Positions 24,600 through 31,725 of a DNA stretch of 42,686 nucleotides are shown one piece after another. A model generated the notes under the pieces. The model ran no database searches and was not told the origin of the DNA. It was given only the letters and a program-made list of their open reading frames with translations. Position 1 is the first letter of the stretch. Each line of letters starts with the position of its first letter. The stretch is taken from contig JAAZBU010000037.1 in NCBI GenBank assembly GCA_012513645.1, positions 1 to 42,686 on the forward strand. The letters run 5' to 3'. Source of the DNA: Clostridiales bacterium. Lineage in GTDB: Bacteria; Bacillota; Clostridia; Christensenellales; Aristaeellaceae. Made by a program: the position numbers and the translations under genes.

Positions 24600-26420
24600 A
24601 TGAACGACCTGAGAAGCGAGCTGCGCATGGCGCATCCCCGGCCGGACTTTACGCGCGAACACTGGCACAGCCTGGAGGGCACCTGGGCCTTCGCCTTTGA
24701 TGATGAGGATGTGGGCCTACGCGAGGGCTGGCAGCACCGGGAGGACGGCTTTCCCATGGAGATCCGCGTGCCCTTTGCCTACCAGAGCGAGCTGAGCGGC
24801 ATCGGCACGGCGGACTATCACCCCGTGATGTGGTACCAACGGCACTTTGAGGCCCCAGCGCACAGCGAGGGGCAGCGCGTGCTGCTGCACTTCGGCGCGG
24901 TGGACTATGCCTGCCGCGTGTTTGTCAATGGGCAGATGGTGGCTCGCCACCGGGGCGGGTACCTGCCGTTTTCGGCCGATATCACGCCCGCGCTGCGCCC
25001 CGGCCGCAACAGCCTGAGCCTGCGCGTGGTGGACACCCGCGATACCGCCCAGCCCCGCGGCAAGCAGTACTGGGACGACGGCCTGTTTATCTGCTGGTAC
25101 ACGCCGTGCAGCGGCATCTGGCAGAGCGTCTATATGGAAATCGTGGGCGATACCGCGCTCCGGGCCATCTACGTGACGCCCGATATCGACCGCTGCCTGG
25201 CCACGGTGGAGGTCAATGTGGACCGCGCGCCAAAGGGCGACCTGTCCCTCTGCTACGACCTGTATTTTGAGGGGCAGCTGATGCGCAGCCTGACCTCCAC
25301 TTTGCCCCGCAAGCGCTACGAGCTGGCGCTGGACATGCGCGACGGCTCCCGCCTGGACAGCGTGCGCCTGTGGTCGCCCGATACGCCCCATCTGTACGAC
25401 CTGGTGGTCACCCTGCGGCGCGGCGAGCAGGTGCTGGACCGCGTGGCCACCTACTTTGGCATGCGCAAGGTGTCCACCCACAGCGGCCATGTGCTGCTCA
25501 ACAACATGCCCCTTTACCAGCGCCTGGTGTTGGATCAGGGCTACTGGCCCCAGTCCCTCATGACGCCGCCCGACAATCAGGCCCTCAAAAGGGATGTGGA
25601 GCTGATACAGGCGCTGGGCTTCAACGGCGTGCGCATGCACCAGAAGATCGAGGACCCGCGCTTTTACTACTGGTGCGACCGCCTGGGCCTGCTGTGCTGG
25701 GGCGAGCTGCCCAGCGCGTACGAGTTTTGCCGCGATGAGGTGGTCAACCTGACGGAAACCATGACGGCCTTCATCCAGCGGGATTTCAACCACCCCAGCA
25801 TCATCACCTGGGTGCCGCTCAACGAATCCTGGGGCGCCCGCGAAATCTACGAAAACAGCCAGCAGCAGCGCCTGAGCAACACCCTGTTCCAGCTGTGCAA
25901 GGCCATGGACCCCACCCGCCTGGTCATCGGCAACGACGGCTGGGAGCAGATCTATACCGACATCGTGGCCCTGCACGACTATGCCGCCACCGGCGAACAA
26001 ATCGCCGCCCACTTTGCCGACCGCGAGCAGATGGAGAAGGGCTTTGCCGATTGGCGCATGACCTATGCCAAAGATTTTGAGCCCGAGGACGGCCCCTATC
26101 AGGAGCCCTTCATGATCACCGAGTACGGCGGCATCGCCATGACCATCAAGGGCCGGCAGGGCCAGGTGGGCAATGTGGAGGCCTGGGGCTACAACGACAT
26201 GGCGGACAGCGAGGAGGCCTTCCTGGCGCGCTTCCGCTCGGTGACGGACGCCATCCGCGCCATCCCCTACTGCCGCGGCTACTGCTACACCCAGCTGACG
26301 GATATCCTGCAGGAGATCAACGGCCTGCTGCTGCCCGACCGCACCCCCAAGATCGACCCCGCCCTCTTCGCCCGCTACAATGTGAACCCGGAGGGGTATG
26401 GGCGCCCCGGGGCGAGATAG
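24600..26420 (+). CDS. Glycoside hydrolase family 2 protein
   Basis: Cytoplasmic glycosidase (beta-galactosidase/glucuronidase/mannosidase type), 606 aa, no signal peptide. An N-terminal jelly-roll sugar-binding domain (about residues 1-180: WYQRHFEAP, VDYACRVFVNGQ), an immunoglobulin-like domain (to about 290) and a TIM barrel. The acid/base is Glu409 in WVPLNESWG and the nucleophile Glu508 in MITEYGG. The ATG at 24600 has ACAAGGAGG upstream and is only 13 nt after fic. The sugar specificity cannot be read from the sequence. Confidence 0.93.
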   Translation: MNDLRSELRMAHPRPDFTREHWHSLEGTWAFAFDDEDVGLREGWQHREDGFPMEIRVPFAYQSELSGIGTADYHPVMWYQRHFEAPAHSEGQRVLLHFGAVDYACRVFVNGQMVARHRGGYLPFSADITPALRPGRNSLSLRVVDTRDTAQPRGKQYWDDGLFICWYTPCSGIWQSVYMEIVGDTALRAIYVTPDIDRCLATVEVNVDRAPKGDLSLCYDLYFEGQLMRSLTSTLPRKRYELALDMRDGSRLDSVRLWSPDTPHLYDLVVTLRRGEQVLDRVATYFGMRKVSTHSGHVLLNNMPLYQRLVLDQGYWPQSLMTPPDNQALKRDVELIQALGFNGVRMHQKIEDPRFYYWCDRLGLLCWGELPSAYEFCRDEVVNLTETMTAFIQRDFNHPSIITWVPLNESWGAREIYENSQQQRLSNTLFQLCKAMDPTRLVIGNDGWEQIYTDIVALHDYAATGEQIAAHFADREQMEKGFADWRMTYAKDFEPEDGPYQEPFMITEYGGIAMTIKGRQGQVGNVEAWGYNDMADSEEAFLARFRSVTDAIRAIPYCRGYCYTQLTDILQEINGLLLPDRTPKIDPALFARYNVNPEGYGRPGAR

Positions 26421-26732
26421 ACTCAACTAACTAACCCTGACGGGATAATTCATAAAAGCAAAAAACCACCCGCATCTCCGCAAGCGTCAAACGCCTTTCT
26501 TCACCCTGCATTCGACAGCGCAGGCCCAGCCCTTCTTCGCATTTTATTGGCCGTGCGCGCGGTCTGGCCAAAGGCTATGGTAGTAGCGCCCATGCGGATT
26601 TCAGGCGCGGCTGACGCCTATTGCTACAGCCCGCTGTGCGAGCAGGTCTGCCGCTTTTCGCTGCTCTTGGTATCAGCTGTAAAGTAAAATAAAAAGAACG
26701 TGGCAAGCACGCTTTTCATCGGTATTCATACG
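26421..26732. other. Intergenic stretch with a half-terminator
   Basis: No gene seen. At 26460-26477 the sequence AAAACCACCCGCATCTCC matches the left arm of the terminator at 27868-27911 at all but one position over the shared region, but the matching right arm (GCGGGTGG) is absent here, so the GH2 terminator may have been truncated. The rest shows no promoter or structure that I can support. Confidence 0.4.
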
Positions 26733-26863
26733 AAACTCAAACCTTCACGCTTCGATGGGACTTGCCTTTTTCCGCCTGCGTATTGCCTCTCTCGGTCAGC
26801 GTAGCGCCGCTACGCTTCCCTTATTCGGCTTCACGTAGCCGAAAAAATCCTGCGTCCATCCTT
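26733..26863 (+). repeat. 131-bp repeat, copy 1 (inverted relative to copy 2)
   Basis: Aligns without gaps to the reverse complement of 27699-27829, with 11 mismatches in 131 positions (about 92% identical). Contains a near-perfect palindrome AGCGTAGCG-C-CGCTACGCT and a second small hairpin CGGCT-TCACGT-AGCCG. The conserved open frames across it do not show codon-position bias in their mismatches, so I treat it as non-coding. Likely a dispersed intergenic element. Confidence 0.85.
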
Positions 26864-26941
26864 TCATCAATATTTCCGTATAGTATAAATCTTTTGTCCC
26901 GCTCTTTTCAAGAAGCGGGTGTTCTGTTTCCCGGCTCTGCT

Positions 26942-27364
26942 TTACTGTCCCTGCTCCTCGTCTGCCATGATCATCCAGTTGAAGCCGAACTTGTCCTTCA
27001 CAATGCCATACAGCGGGTTAAAGAAGACAGGCTCCAGCGGCATGACGATCTCACCGTCCTTTGCCATGGCGTCAAAGGTTTTCTTCAGCAAATCATGGTC
27101 GGTGTGGGACAGGTTGAGGTAGACGGCATCGGTGGGTTTGACCTGTTGGCCGGGCATTTCGTCAGACAGCATCAAATCACCCGCGAAGGTCTTGATGTTG
27201 GCGTAGGCCACCAGGTGGCGGGATTCCTCGGGAAAATACTGCTGGTCGTCATGGGGCATCTCGTTCATGCGCATCACATAGGGCGCGGGCGCGTCAAACA
27301 GCTTGGTGTAGTAATCAATGGCCTCGCCCGCGTTGCCGGGGAAATTGAGATAAACGGTAATCAT
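26942..27364 (-). CDS. VOC family protein (PhnB/glyoxalase-like)
   Basis: A 140-aa protein of the vicinal-oxygen-chelate fold in its PhnB-like form: opening ITVYLNFPGNAGEAIDYYTKLF, middle HLVAYANIKTFAGDLMLSDEMPG, and the closing NPLYGIVKDKFGFNWMI, the family's hallmark (usually YG..DkFGv.W.i). Function of such proteins is mostly unknown. The ATG at 27364 has only a weak ribosome site (AAAGAAC); the frame remains open to 27490 and an upstream ATG at 27406 falls inside a palindrome. The gene is enclosed by the 131-bp inverted repeats. Confidence 0.85.
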   Translation of the reverse strand: MITVYLNFPGNAGEAIDYYTKLFDAPAPYVMRMNEMPHDDQQYFPEESRHLVAYANIKTFAGDLMLSDEMPGQQVKPTDAVYLNLSHTDHDLLKKTFDAMAKDGEIVMPLEPVFFNPLYGIVKDKFGFNWMIMADEEQGQ

Positions 27365-27393
27365 CTTTTTTAGTTCTTTCAAAAGTAACGTAA

Positions 27394-27413
27394 CGGTCTG
27401 ATGCATCAGACCG
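27394..27413. promoter_or_regulatory. 20-nt perfect palindrome upstream of the VOC gene
   Basis: The arm CGGTCTGATG is followed immediately by its exact reverse complement. It sits 30 nt before the VOC start codon. It may be an operator for a dimeric repressor or, with the hairpin at 27434-27457, part of a folded leader. Confidence 0.55.
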
Positions 27414-27433
27414 CCATCAATGTACCCGGGAAT

Positions 27434-27457
27434 TGTCCCCTCAATCAGCAGGGGACA
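27434..27457. other. Perfect hairpin in the VOC leader
   Basis: TGTCCCCT (27434-27441) pairs with AGGGGACA (27450-27457) with an 8-nt loop. No U-run on either strand. Lies 70 nt upstream of the VOC start, beyond the palindrome. Confidence 0.45.
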
Positions 27458-27698
27458 CCCCTTGGATAGCCTCTGAGTGTATCGGGACAAACCAGGGCAA
27501 GCGCCTCCAGCTTTAGTGTATGGCTTGTATCTCCATGAGGCCGGCGTACTCCCATGATCTTGGAGTAAACTTGACTTTTTCCTAAGACTTTTTCAAGTTC
27601 CCCCATTTAATGGGCGTAATTTTATGCATCGGTGTGCGCCGTGCAAGGTGACCGTCTGCTTTACGCTTATATCTAATGCTAAATGAAAACATTAACGC
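27458..27698. other. Intergenic stretch upstream of the VOC gene
   Basis: No gene seen. It holds short direct repeats (AAAAAGTC twice on the minus strand near 27575-27595) and no promoter hexamers with acceptable spacing. It runs into repeat copy 2 at 27699. Confidence 0.4.
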
Positions 27699-27829
27699 AA
27701 GGATGGACGTGGGATTTTTTCGGCTGCGTGAAGCCGAATGAGGGAGGCGTAGCGGCGCTACGCTGACCGAGAGAGGCAATACGCAGATGGAAAAAGACAA
27801 GTCCTATCAAAGCGTTAAGGTTTGAGTTT
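27699..27829 (-). repeat. 131-bp repeat, copy 2 (inverted relative to copy 1)
   Basis: Reverse-orientation partner of 26733-26863. The outer ends of both copies begin AAACTCAAACCTT, and the inner ends are CGTCCATCCTT. Together they frame a 1,097-bp segment carrying the VOC gene. Same internal palindrome as copy 1. Confidence 0.85.
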
Positions 27830-27867
27830 AGTATAACCAAATCATCTGAAAGATATCCACAAAACTG

Positions 27868-27911
27868 AAACCACCCGCCTCTCCCCGGAAACGGGGCCAT
27901 GCGGGTGGTTT
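27868..27911 (-). terminator. Rho-independent terminator of the peroxiredoxin gene
   Basis: An 11-bp stem AAACCACCCGC (27868-27878) with 27901-27911, enclosing a second CCCCG-GAAA-CGGGG stem. T-rich sequence follows on both strands (TTTCAGTTTT on the minus strand). It lies 46 nt past the peroxiredoxin stop. Confidence 0.75.
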
Positions 27912-27957
27912 TGATCAAGCAGTGGTTTTTACTAAATGAGTGTATCCGGTATCAGAA

Positions 27958-28413
27958 TCAGTGTTCGGCGATCGCGCGCAGCACTTCCTCGATGTCGGGC
28001 AGCTGGCTGATGGGGTATTCCTTCACCCAGGCCACGCGGCCTTCCTCGTCGATAAGGATGTTGGCCCGGCCGGAGATGCCCTTGTCCTCCAGGAACAGCT
28101 CATAATCCTGCGCTACCTTGCCGTGGGGCCAGAAGTCGGCCAGCAGGGCGGTATCCTTGATGCACAGGGCAGCGGCCCAGGCCTTTTTGCTGGGGGCCGG
28201 GTCCACGCTGAAGCCCAGGGGCACGGTGTTGAGGGAGGCAAACTTGTCCTTGTTGGCCTCCAGGGCGCGCATCTGATCGGTGCAGACGCTGGTCCAGGCC
28301 AGGGGGTGCCAGCTGAGCAGCACCTTCTTGCCTTTGAAGCTGGACAGGCTTACCTTGTTGCCGTTCTGATCCTCCAGGGTAAAGTCGGGGGCCTTTGCGC
28401 CGACTGCAATCAT
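27958..28413 (-). CDS. Peroxiredoxin (AhpC/TSA, BCP/AhpE-like)
   Basis: Thiol peroxidase of 151 aa that reduces hydrogen peroxide and organic hydroperoxides. Thioredoxin-fold start GAKAPDFTLEDQNGNKVSL, and the peroxidatic Cys44 in HPLAWTSVCT (PxxxTxxC). A second cysteine occurs near residue 84 (AALCIKD); whether it resolves the disulfide is not clear. The ATG at 28413 follows AAAGGAG by seven bases; a 20-codon upstream extension lacks a ribosome site. Single-gene unit with its own promoter and terminator. Confidence 0.93.
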   Translation of the reverse strand: MIAVGAKAPDFTLEDQNGNKVSLSSFKGKKVLLSWHPLAWTSVCTDQMRALEANKDKFASLNTVPLGFSVDPAPSKKAWAAALCIKDTALLADFWPHGKVAQDYELFLEDKGISGRANILIDEEGRVAWVKEYPISQLPDIEEVLRAIAEH

Positions 28414-28446
28414 GGGTATCACTCCTTTGTGTGTGTTCGTACTGAA

Positions 28447-28474
28447 ATCATACCCACTGGGCAGGCAATGCAAA
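28447..28474 (-). promoter_or_regulatory. Predicted promoter of the peroxiredoxin gene
   Basis: Minus strand TTTGCA (28474-28469), 16-bp spacer, TATGAT (28452-28447); leader of about 28 nt. Confidence 0.45.
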
Positions 28475-28561
28475 CAACACAGCGTTGCAGGCCTCGCGCA
28501 GAAAAACGGGGAACCCGCCCTTGCCCCACAAGGTTCAAGGCTTATGAAGGTCGAGTTGGGT

Positions 28562-29155
28562 TCAGGTCAATTTCTTCAGCCATTCCTCTTGGATAGGATC
28601 TTGCGCCGGGGGCTGAGTAGCTTCATCATTCTCCTTGGTTTCCAGGTTAAACACGGTGCCGCTGATGAAGTTCCCGTCCCGGTCATATACCGTGTGGGTT
28701 CTGGACAGGAGGACATCCTGACGATCAAACATTTCAACCTGGGTGGTGAAGCTGCCATCCTGATTTGATGTCACCGAAAGCACCAAGATGATTTCCGGGA
28801 CACCGTCCTCATCCATGATCGTCACCGCCCCATGGGCCAGGATCCCCTTCTCATCGTAGTTATAGTTGGCCTGGGAGAGTATCTTCTCCTCATCGTCCAA
28901 ATAATAGGTGTTGGTCCAGGCGAGCTTGCCGGTCTCCCCATATCCTTTCACCATGTTCTCGGTGGGCACCAGCTCTTTTACACTATCTCCTTTTGCTCTC
29001 TGCACCATCACCGTGCCGCCCTCGTCAAGGGCAAGGCTCTCGCGTTGCCACAGCCCTGACGACAGCTCCTGCCAGGTGCTCCAGCCCTCCTCCGCCACCG
29101 CTGACACCAGGCAAAGCAACAGCATGGACAGCGCGACGCATGCCAATCGTTTCAT
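28562..29155 (-). CDS. Small exported protein of unknown function
   Basis: A 197-aa protein with an N-terminal signal peptide (MKRLACVALSMLLLCLVSAV, cleavage near AEEGW). The body consists of short hydrophilic beta-rich segments in which each repeat mentions a Tyr/Asp-rich strand (YYLDDEEKILSQANYNYDEKG, VYDRDGNFISGTVF), resembling MORN- or YD-like toxin-antitoxin 'antitoxin component' repeats in style only. The C-terminal tail is Pro/Gln/Glu-rich (PPAQDPIQEEW). The ATG at 29155 follows AAAAGGAGG. I do not recognise a family. Confidence 0.72.
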   Translation of the reverse strand: MKRLACVALSMLLLCLVSAVAEEGWSTWQELSSGLWQRESLALDEGGTVMVQRAKGDSVKELVPTENMVKGYGETGKLAWTNTYYLDDEEKILSQANYNYDEKGILAHGAVTIMDEDGVPEIILVLSVTSNQDGSFTTQVEMFDRQDVLLSRTHTVYDRDGNFISGTVFNLETKENDEATQPPAQDPIQEEWLKKLT

Positions 29156-29386
29156 GAGGTTTTCCTCCTTTTGCATGATTCAATGCCAAGATAGGCCAAT
29201 TTTTGCCAATTAGCAAGCACATTGCCCTTCTTCAAGGAAGAAAATCCCCTATGCTGAAACGACCATAATCAGCCTTTACAGATTCCCAACAGCTTTATCG
29301 TGAATATTCCGTTATGAGGATACAATCGGCTTCGAGAAATGTACTCAATCGCCAAGCAAAGACAGCGCAGCATATCACACCAAAAA

Positions 29387-29417
29387 ATTCCGAATTCCGT
29401 ATTCCGAATTCCGAATT
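29387..29417. repeat. Heptanucleotide tandem repeat (ATTCCGA) x4
   Basis: Four consecutive 7-nt units, the second with T for the last A, followed by ATT. It lies in the 276-nt gap between the exported-protein gene and the oxidoreductase stop; I see no other feature in this gap. Such repeats change copy number by slippage. Confidence 0.8.
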
Positions 29418-29431
29418 GCAGCCCCTATCGC

Positions 29432-30892
29432 CTAACTTTTATCTGTTTTTCCGCCAAGCGGTTTCCCCCAATCAATGCTCTCCAGCGACCAGGCGGACAG
29501 CTCGCTGAGGGTGGGGTGGATGACCATGGAGCGCATCAGCGGCAAAATGGTGCCGGCCTCCTTGTCCTTGAGGGGCTGGCCTGCATTCATCAGGTACACA
29601 AAGGGCTGCACCAGCGCCGCCGCCTGAAAGCCCGCGATGTGCACGCCCAAAATGCGCAGGTCCTCGTCCAGCAGCAGCTTGACCAAGCCGTTGTCGCGGT
29701 CGTCATCCTTGTAGCCCATGGCGATGCCCGCCGCGATGTAGGAGTAGCGGTACCGCCCCACATGGTAGGGGATGCCGCGCTGCTTGACCTCCTCCTCGGT
29801 GAGGCCCACATGGCCCACCTGGGGCATGGTGAACACCGCCCACGGGATGGCGCGGTAGTCGCAGCTGCGCTTTGGCTTTTCGGGGTGCAGCAGGTTGTTG
29901 ATTAATATCTCGGCCTCGTAGTTGGCCTTGTGGCGGAACAGGAAGCCGCCGATCACATCACCCAGGGCGTAGATATGGGGCTGGCTGGTCTGCAAATATT
30001 CATCGGCATGGATCCACCCGCCGTCATCCGCCTGCACCCCCGCGCGGTCTACCCGCAGGGCCCGGCTGGCCGGGCGCACGCCGGTGGCGATCAGCAGCTC
30101 CTGCGCCTCCACCGCCAGCGTGCCGCCGGTCTGGCGGCTGCGGGCGATGACCCGCTTGCCGTTTTCGGCTTTCTCCGCGCCGATCACCTCGTAGCCGGTG
30201 AGCACCTGAATGCCAAAGTCCTCCAGCTGGGTGCGCACAAGGGCAGCGATCTCCTCATCCTCGTCGGGCAGCAGCTTGGGGTTGCGACCCACGATGGTCA
30301 CCTTGGTGCCCATGGCGGCAAAGATATGGGCAAACTCCGCCGCGATGATGCCGCCGCCGGCGATGATCAGGCTGTCCCAGGGCTTCTTGGGGTACTTGTC
30401 GCCAAAGAAGCTCTCGCTGGTCAGGTAGCCCACGTCCTCCAGCCCGGCAATGGGCGGCACAATGGTCTCGGCGCCGGCAGCAATGAGAAACTGGCGGCCC
30501 TTGAGCTGCGCCTCGCCGCCGTCGTTGAGGCGCACCGTCATGTCATTGGGGCCGGTGAAATGGCCTTCCCCCTTGAAGACGGTGATGTTGCGCATGTTGG
30601 AGAAGCTGTGCTCAATGCCCTTGGATACGTCGATCTGGTCCCATACCCGGCGGGAGATCAGCTCCCAATCCACCTGGGGCGCCTCGTAGCGCACGCCCAC
30701 CTTGTAGGCGCGCTCGGCCTCGCGCAGCAGATCGGCCGGGTACACCAGCATCTTGGAGGGGATGCACCCCCGCGTCAGGCAGGTGCCGCCAAACTTGCCC
30801 TTCTCCACCACGGCCACCACCTGCCCCGCCTGGGCCGCCGCCTCCGCAAACATCAAGCCGGCCCCTGTACCAATCACAACCCAATCAAACAT
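29432..30892 (-). CDS. FAD-dependent pyridine nucleotide-disulfide oxidoreductase (dihydrolipoyl dehydrogenase/mercuric reductase-like)
   Basis: A 486-aa flavoprotein of class I disulfide reductases. FAD-binding N-terminus VVIGTGAGLMFAEAAAQAG, redox-active Cys38/Cys43 in GGTCLTRGCIPSK, NAD(P)-binding loop IIAGGGIIAAEFAHIF, FAD motif HIYALGDVIGG and the C-terminal HPTLSE base of the dimer partner. ATG at 30892 with AGGAG eight bases upstream. No 2-oxoacid dehydrogenase or glycine-cleavage genes lie nearby, so its disulfide substrate (lipoyl protein, glutathione-like thiol or metal) is open. A large hairpin element lies between it and the upstream DtxR-type gene. Confidence 0.9.
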   Translation of the reverse strand: MFDWVVIGTGAGLMFAEAAAQAGQVVAVVEKGKFGGTCLTRGCIPSKMLVYPADLLREAERAYKVGVRYEAPQVDWELISRRVWDQIDVSKGIEHSFSNMRNITVFKGEGHFTGPNDMTVRLNDGGEAQLKGRQFLIAAGAETIVPPIAGLEDVGYLTSESFFGDKYPKKPWDSLIIAGGGIIAAEFAHIFAAMGTKVTIVGRNPKLLPDEDEEIAALVRTQLEDFGIQVLTGYEVIGAEKAENGKRVIARSRQTGGTLAVEAQELLIATGVRPASRALRVDRAGVQADDGGWIHADEYLQTSQPHIYALGDVIGGFLFRHKANYEAEILINNLLHPEKPKRSCDYRAIPWAVFTMPQVGHVGLTEEEVKQRGIPYHVGRYRYSYIAAGIAMGYKDDDRDNGLVKLLLDEDLRILGVHIAGFQAAALVQPFVYLMNAGQPLKDKEAGTILPLMRSMVIHPTLSELSAWSLESIDWGKPLGGKTDKS

Positions 30893-30922
30893 GCACACAT
30901 CTCCTGATCTTCCCAAAAATAA

Positions 30923-31169
30923 GCGGACGAGCCGTCCGCATCAGACTGCAAAACCCCGTGGGAGGTGCAGGAGGGCCGAGGCCCTCTTGCTTTTAATCGG
31001 CCTGGGCGACATGCGCGGCCAGGCCGCAAGCCTTGGCGCAGCCAAGGGTTTCCTTGCCCTCCGCCGCCCGGGAGCGCAGCGAGAGGCGGAGGGCCCATCG
31101 TTCCACCCGTGTCGAAGAATGTGCCGCAGGCACTTCTTTGACACGCTGAATCAGACGAACCGTCCGCAT
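30923..31169. repeat. Six-hairpin intergenic element
   Basis: Consecutive stems: 30923-30929/30933-30939 (7 bp); 30967-30976/30981-30990 (10 bp, then TTTT on plus); 30998-31005/31019-31026 (8 bp with an inner 3-bp stem); 31031-31037/31041-31047 (7 bp, GCA loop); 31056-31065/31085-31094 (10 bp); 31108-31125/31129-31145 (17 bp with one bulge, GCA loop). A 16-nt word with one mismatch (GACGA[G/A]CCGTCCGCAT) occurs near both ends, 30926-30941 and 31154-31169. The gap has no gene. This could be a dispersed structured repeat or an RNA; strand unknown. Confidence 0.7.
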
Positions 31170-31192
31170 GCCTACAGTATACCCCAATTGAC

Positions 31193-31648
31193 CTACAATA
31201 ACACCGGGTCGATGCCCTCCTGCACCGGCCGGGGCGTGTTTGCCGGCTGTTTGCCCTGCTTTGCCTTGCCCTCGTGCACGGGGCAGCCGCCCTGGATAAA
31301 CTGGCAGATGGCCAGAAAGCTCTCGTCGGACAGGTCGTGCTCCACCTTGCAGGCATCCTCATAGGCCACGGCTTCCCCTACCCCCAGCGACATCAAAAAG
31401 CGCGCGATGGTCATGTGCCGCTCCAGCATGCGCTCGGCCACCTCTCTGCCCCGGGGGGTGAGGGAGATCAGGTTGTCATCGTCCATGGTGATATAGCCGC
31501 CTTCGCGCAGCAGCTTCATGGCGTGGCTGACCGAGGGCTTGGTCACGCCCATGGCCTGGGCAATGTCGATCGAGCGCACATAGCCCTTCTCCTGCTCCAG
31601 CATCAAGATGCGCTCCAGGTAGTTCTCCTGGGATTCGGGTATGCTCAC
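31193..31648 (-). CDS. DtxR/MntR family metal-dependent transcriptional regulator
   Basis: Iron- or manganese-dependent regulator of 151 aa. The N-terminal winged helix (about residues 1-65) reads ESQENYLERILMLEQ, VRSIDIAQAMGVTKPSVSHAMKLLREGGYI, a textbook DtxR helix-turn-helix; the dimerisation domain carries the metal ligands (GREVAERMLERHMTIARFL, EDACKVEHDLSDESF). No SH3-like third domain, as in MntR-size members. The tail after about 120 is Cys/Gln/Pro-rich and variable. GTG start at 31648 with AAGGAGG upstream. The feo operon lies 3.4 kb away and could be a target. Confidence 0.92.
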   Translation of the reverse strand: MSIPESQENYLERILMLEQEKGYVRSIDIAQAMGVTKPSVSHAMKLLREGGYITMDDDNLISLTPRGREVAERMLERHMTIARFLMSLGVGEAVAYEDACKVEHDLSDESFLAICQFIQGGCPVHEGKAKQGKQPANTPRPVQEGIDPVLL

Positions 31649-31684
31649 CGGCGGCCTCCTTCAGGTAATGCTTTGCCGGCTATT

Positions 31685-31712
31685 ATTATACGCACATTAT
31701 CCAGATGTGCAA
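31685..31712 (-). promoter_or_regulatory. Promoter with embedded dyad upstream of the DtxR-type gene
   Basis: Minus strand TTGCAC (31712-31707), 16-bp spacer and a perfect TATAAT (31690-31685). A dyad GCACAT-N7-ATGTGC (31692-31710) fills the spacer and overlaps the -35, the position of a repressor operator, possibly for autoregulation. Confidence 0.6.
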
Positions 31713-31725
31713 ATCGGCCCGCGCG

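Noticed and set aside
24717-26426. 569-aa minus-strand frame
   Set aside because: Antisense of the GH2 gene, which has clear catalytic motifs and start signals.
26762-27373. Similar open frames in the two 131-bp repeat copies, which look like a shared protein
   Set aside because: Of eight mismatches inside the common frame, most fall in codon positions 1 and 2, not 3, so there is no sign of protein selection; neither frame has a ribosome site.
27559-27575. MerR-type operator CTTGGAGTAAACTTGAC upstream of the VOC gene
   Set aside because: Only three bases per arm are symmetrical and no MerR gene is near; no promoter with long spacer found.
30874-31362. Open frames across the six-hairpin element
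   Set aside because: They have no ribosome sites, overlap each other in several frames, and the region is explained better by stacked hairpins.
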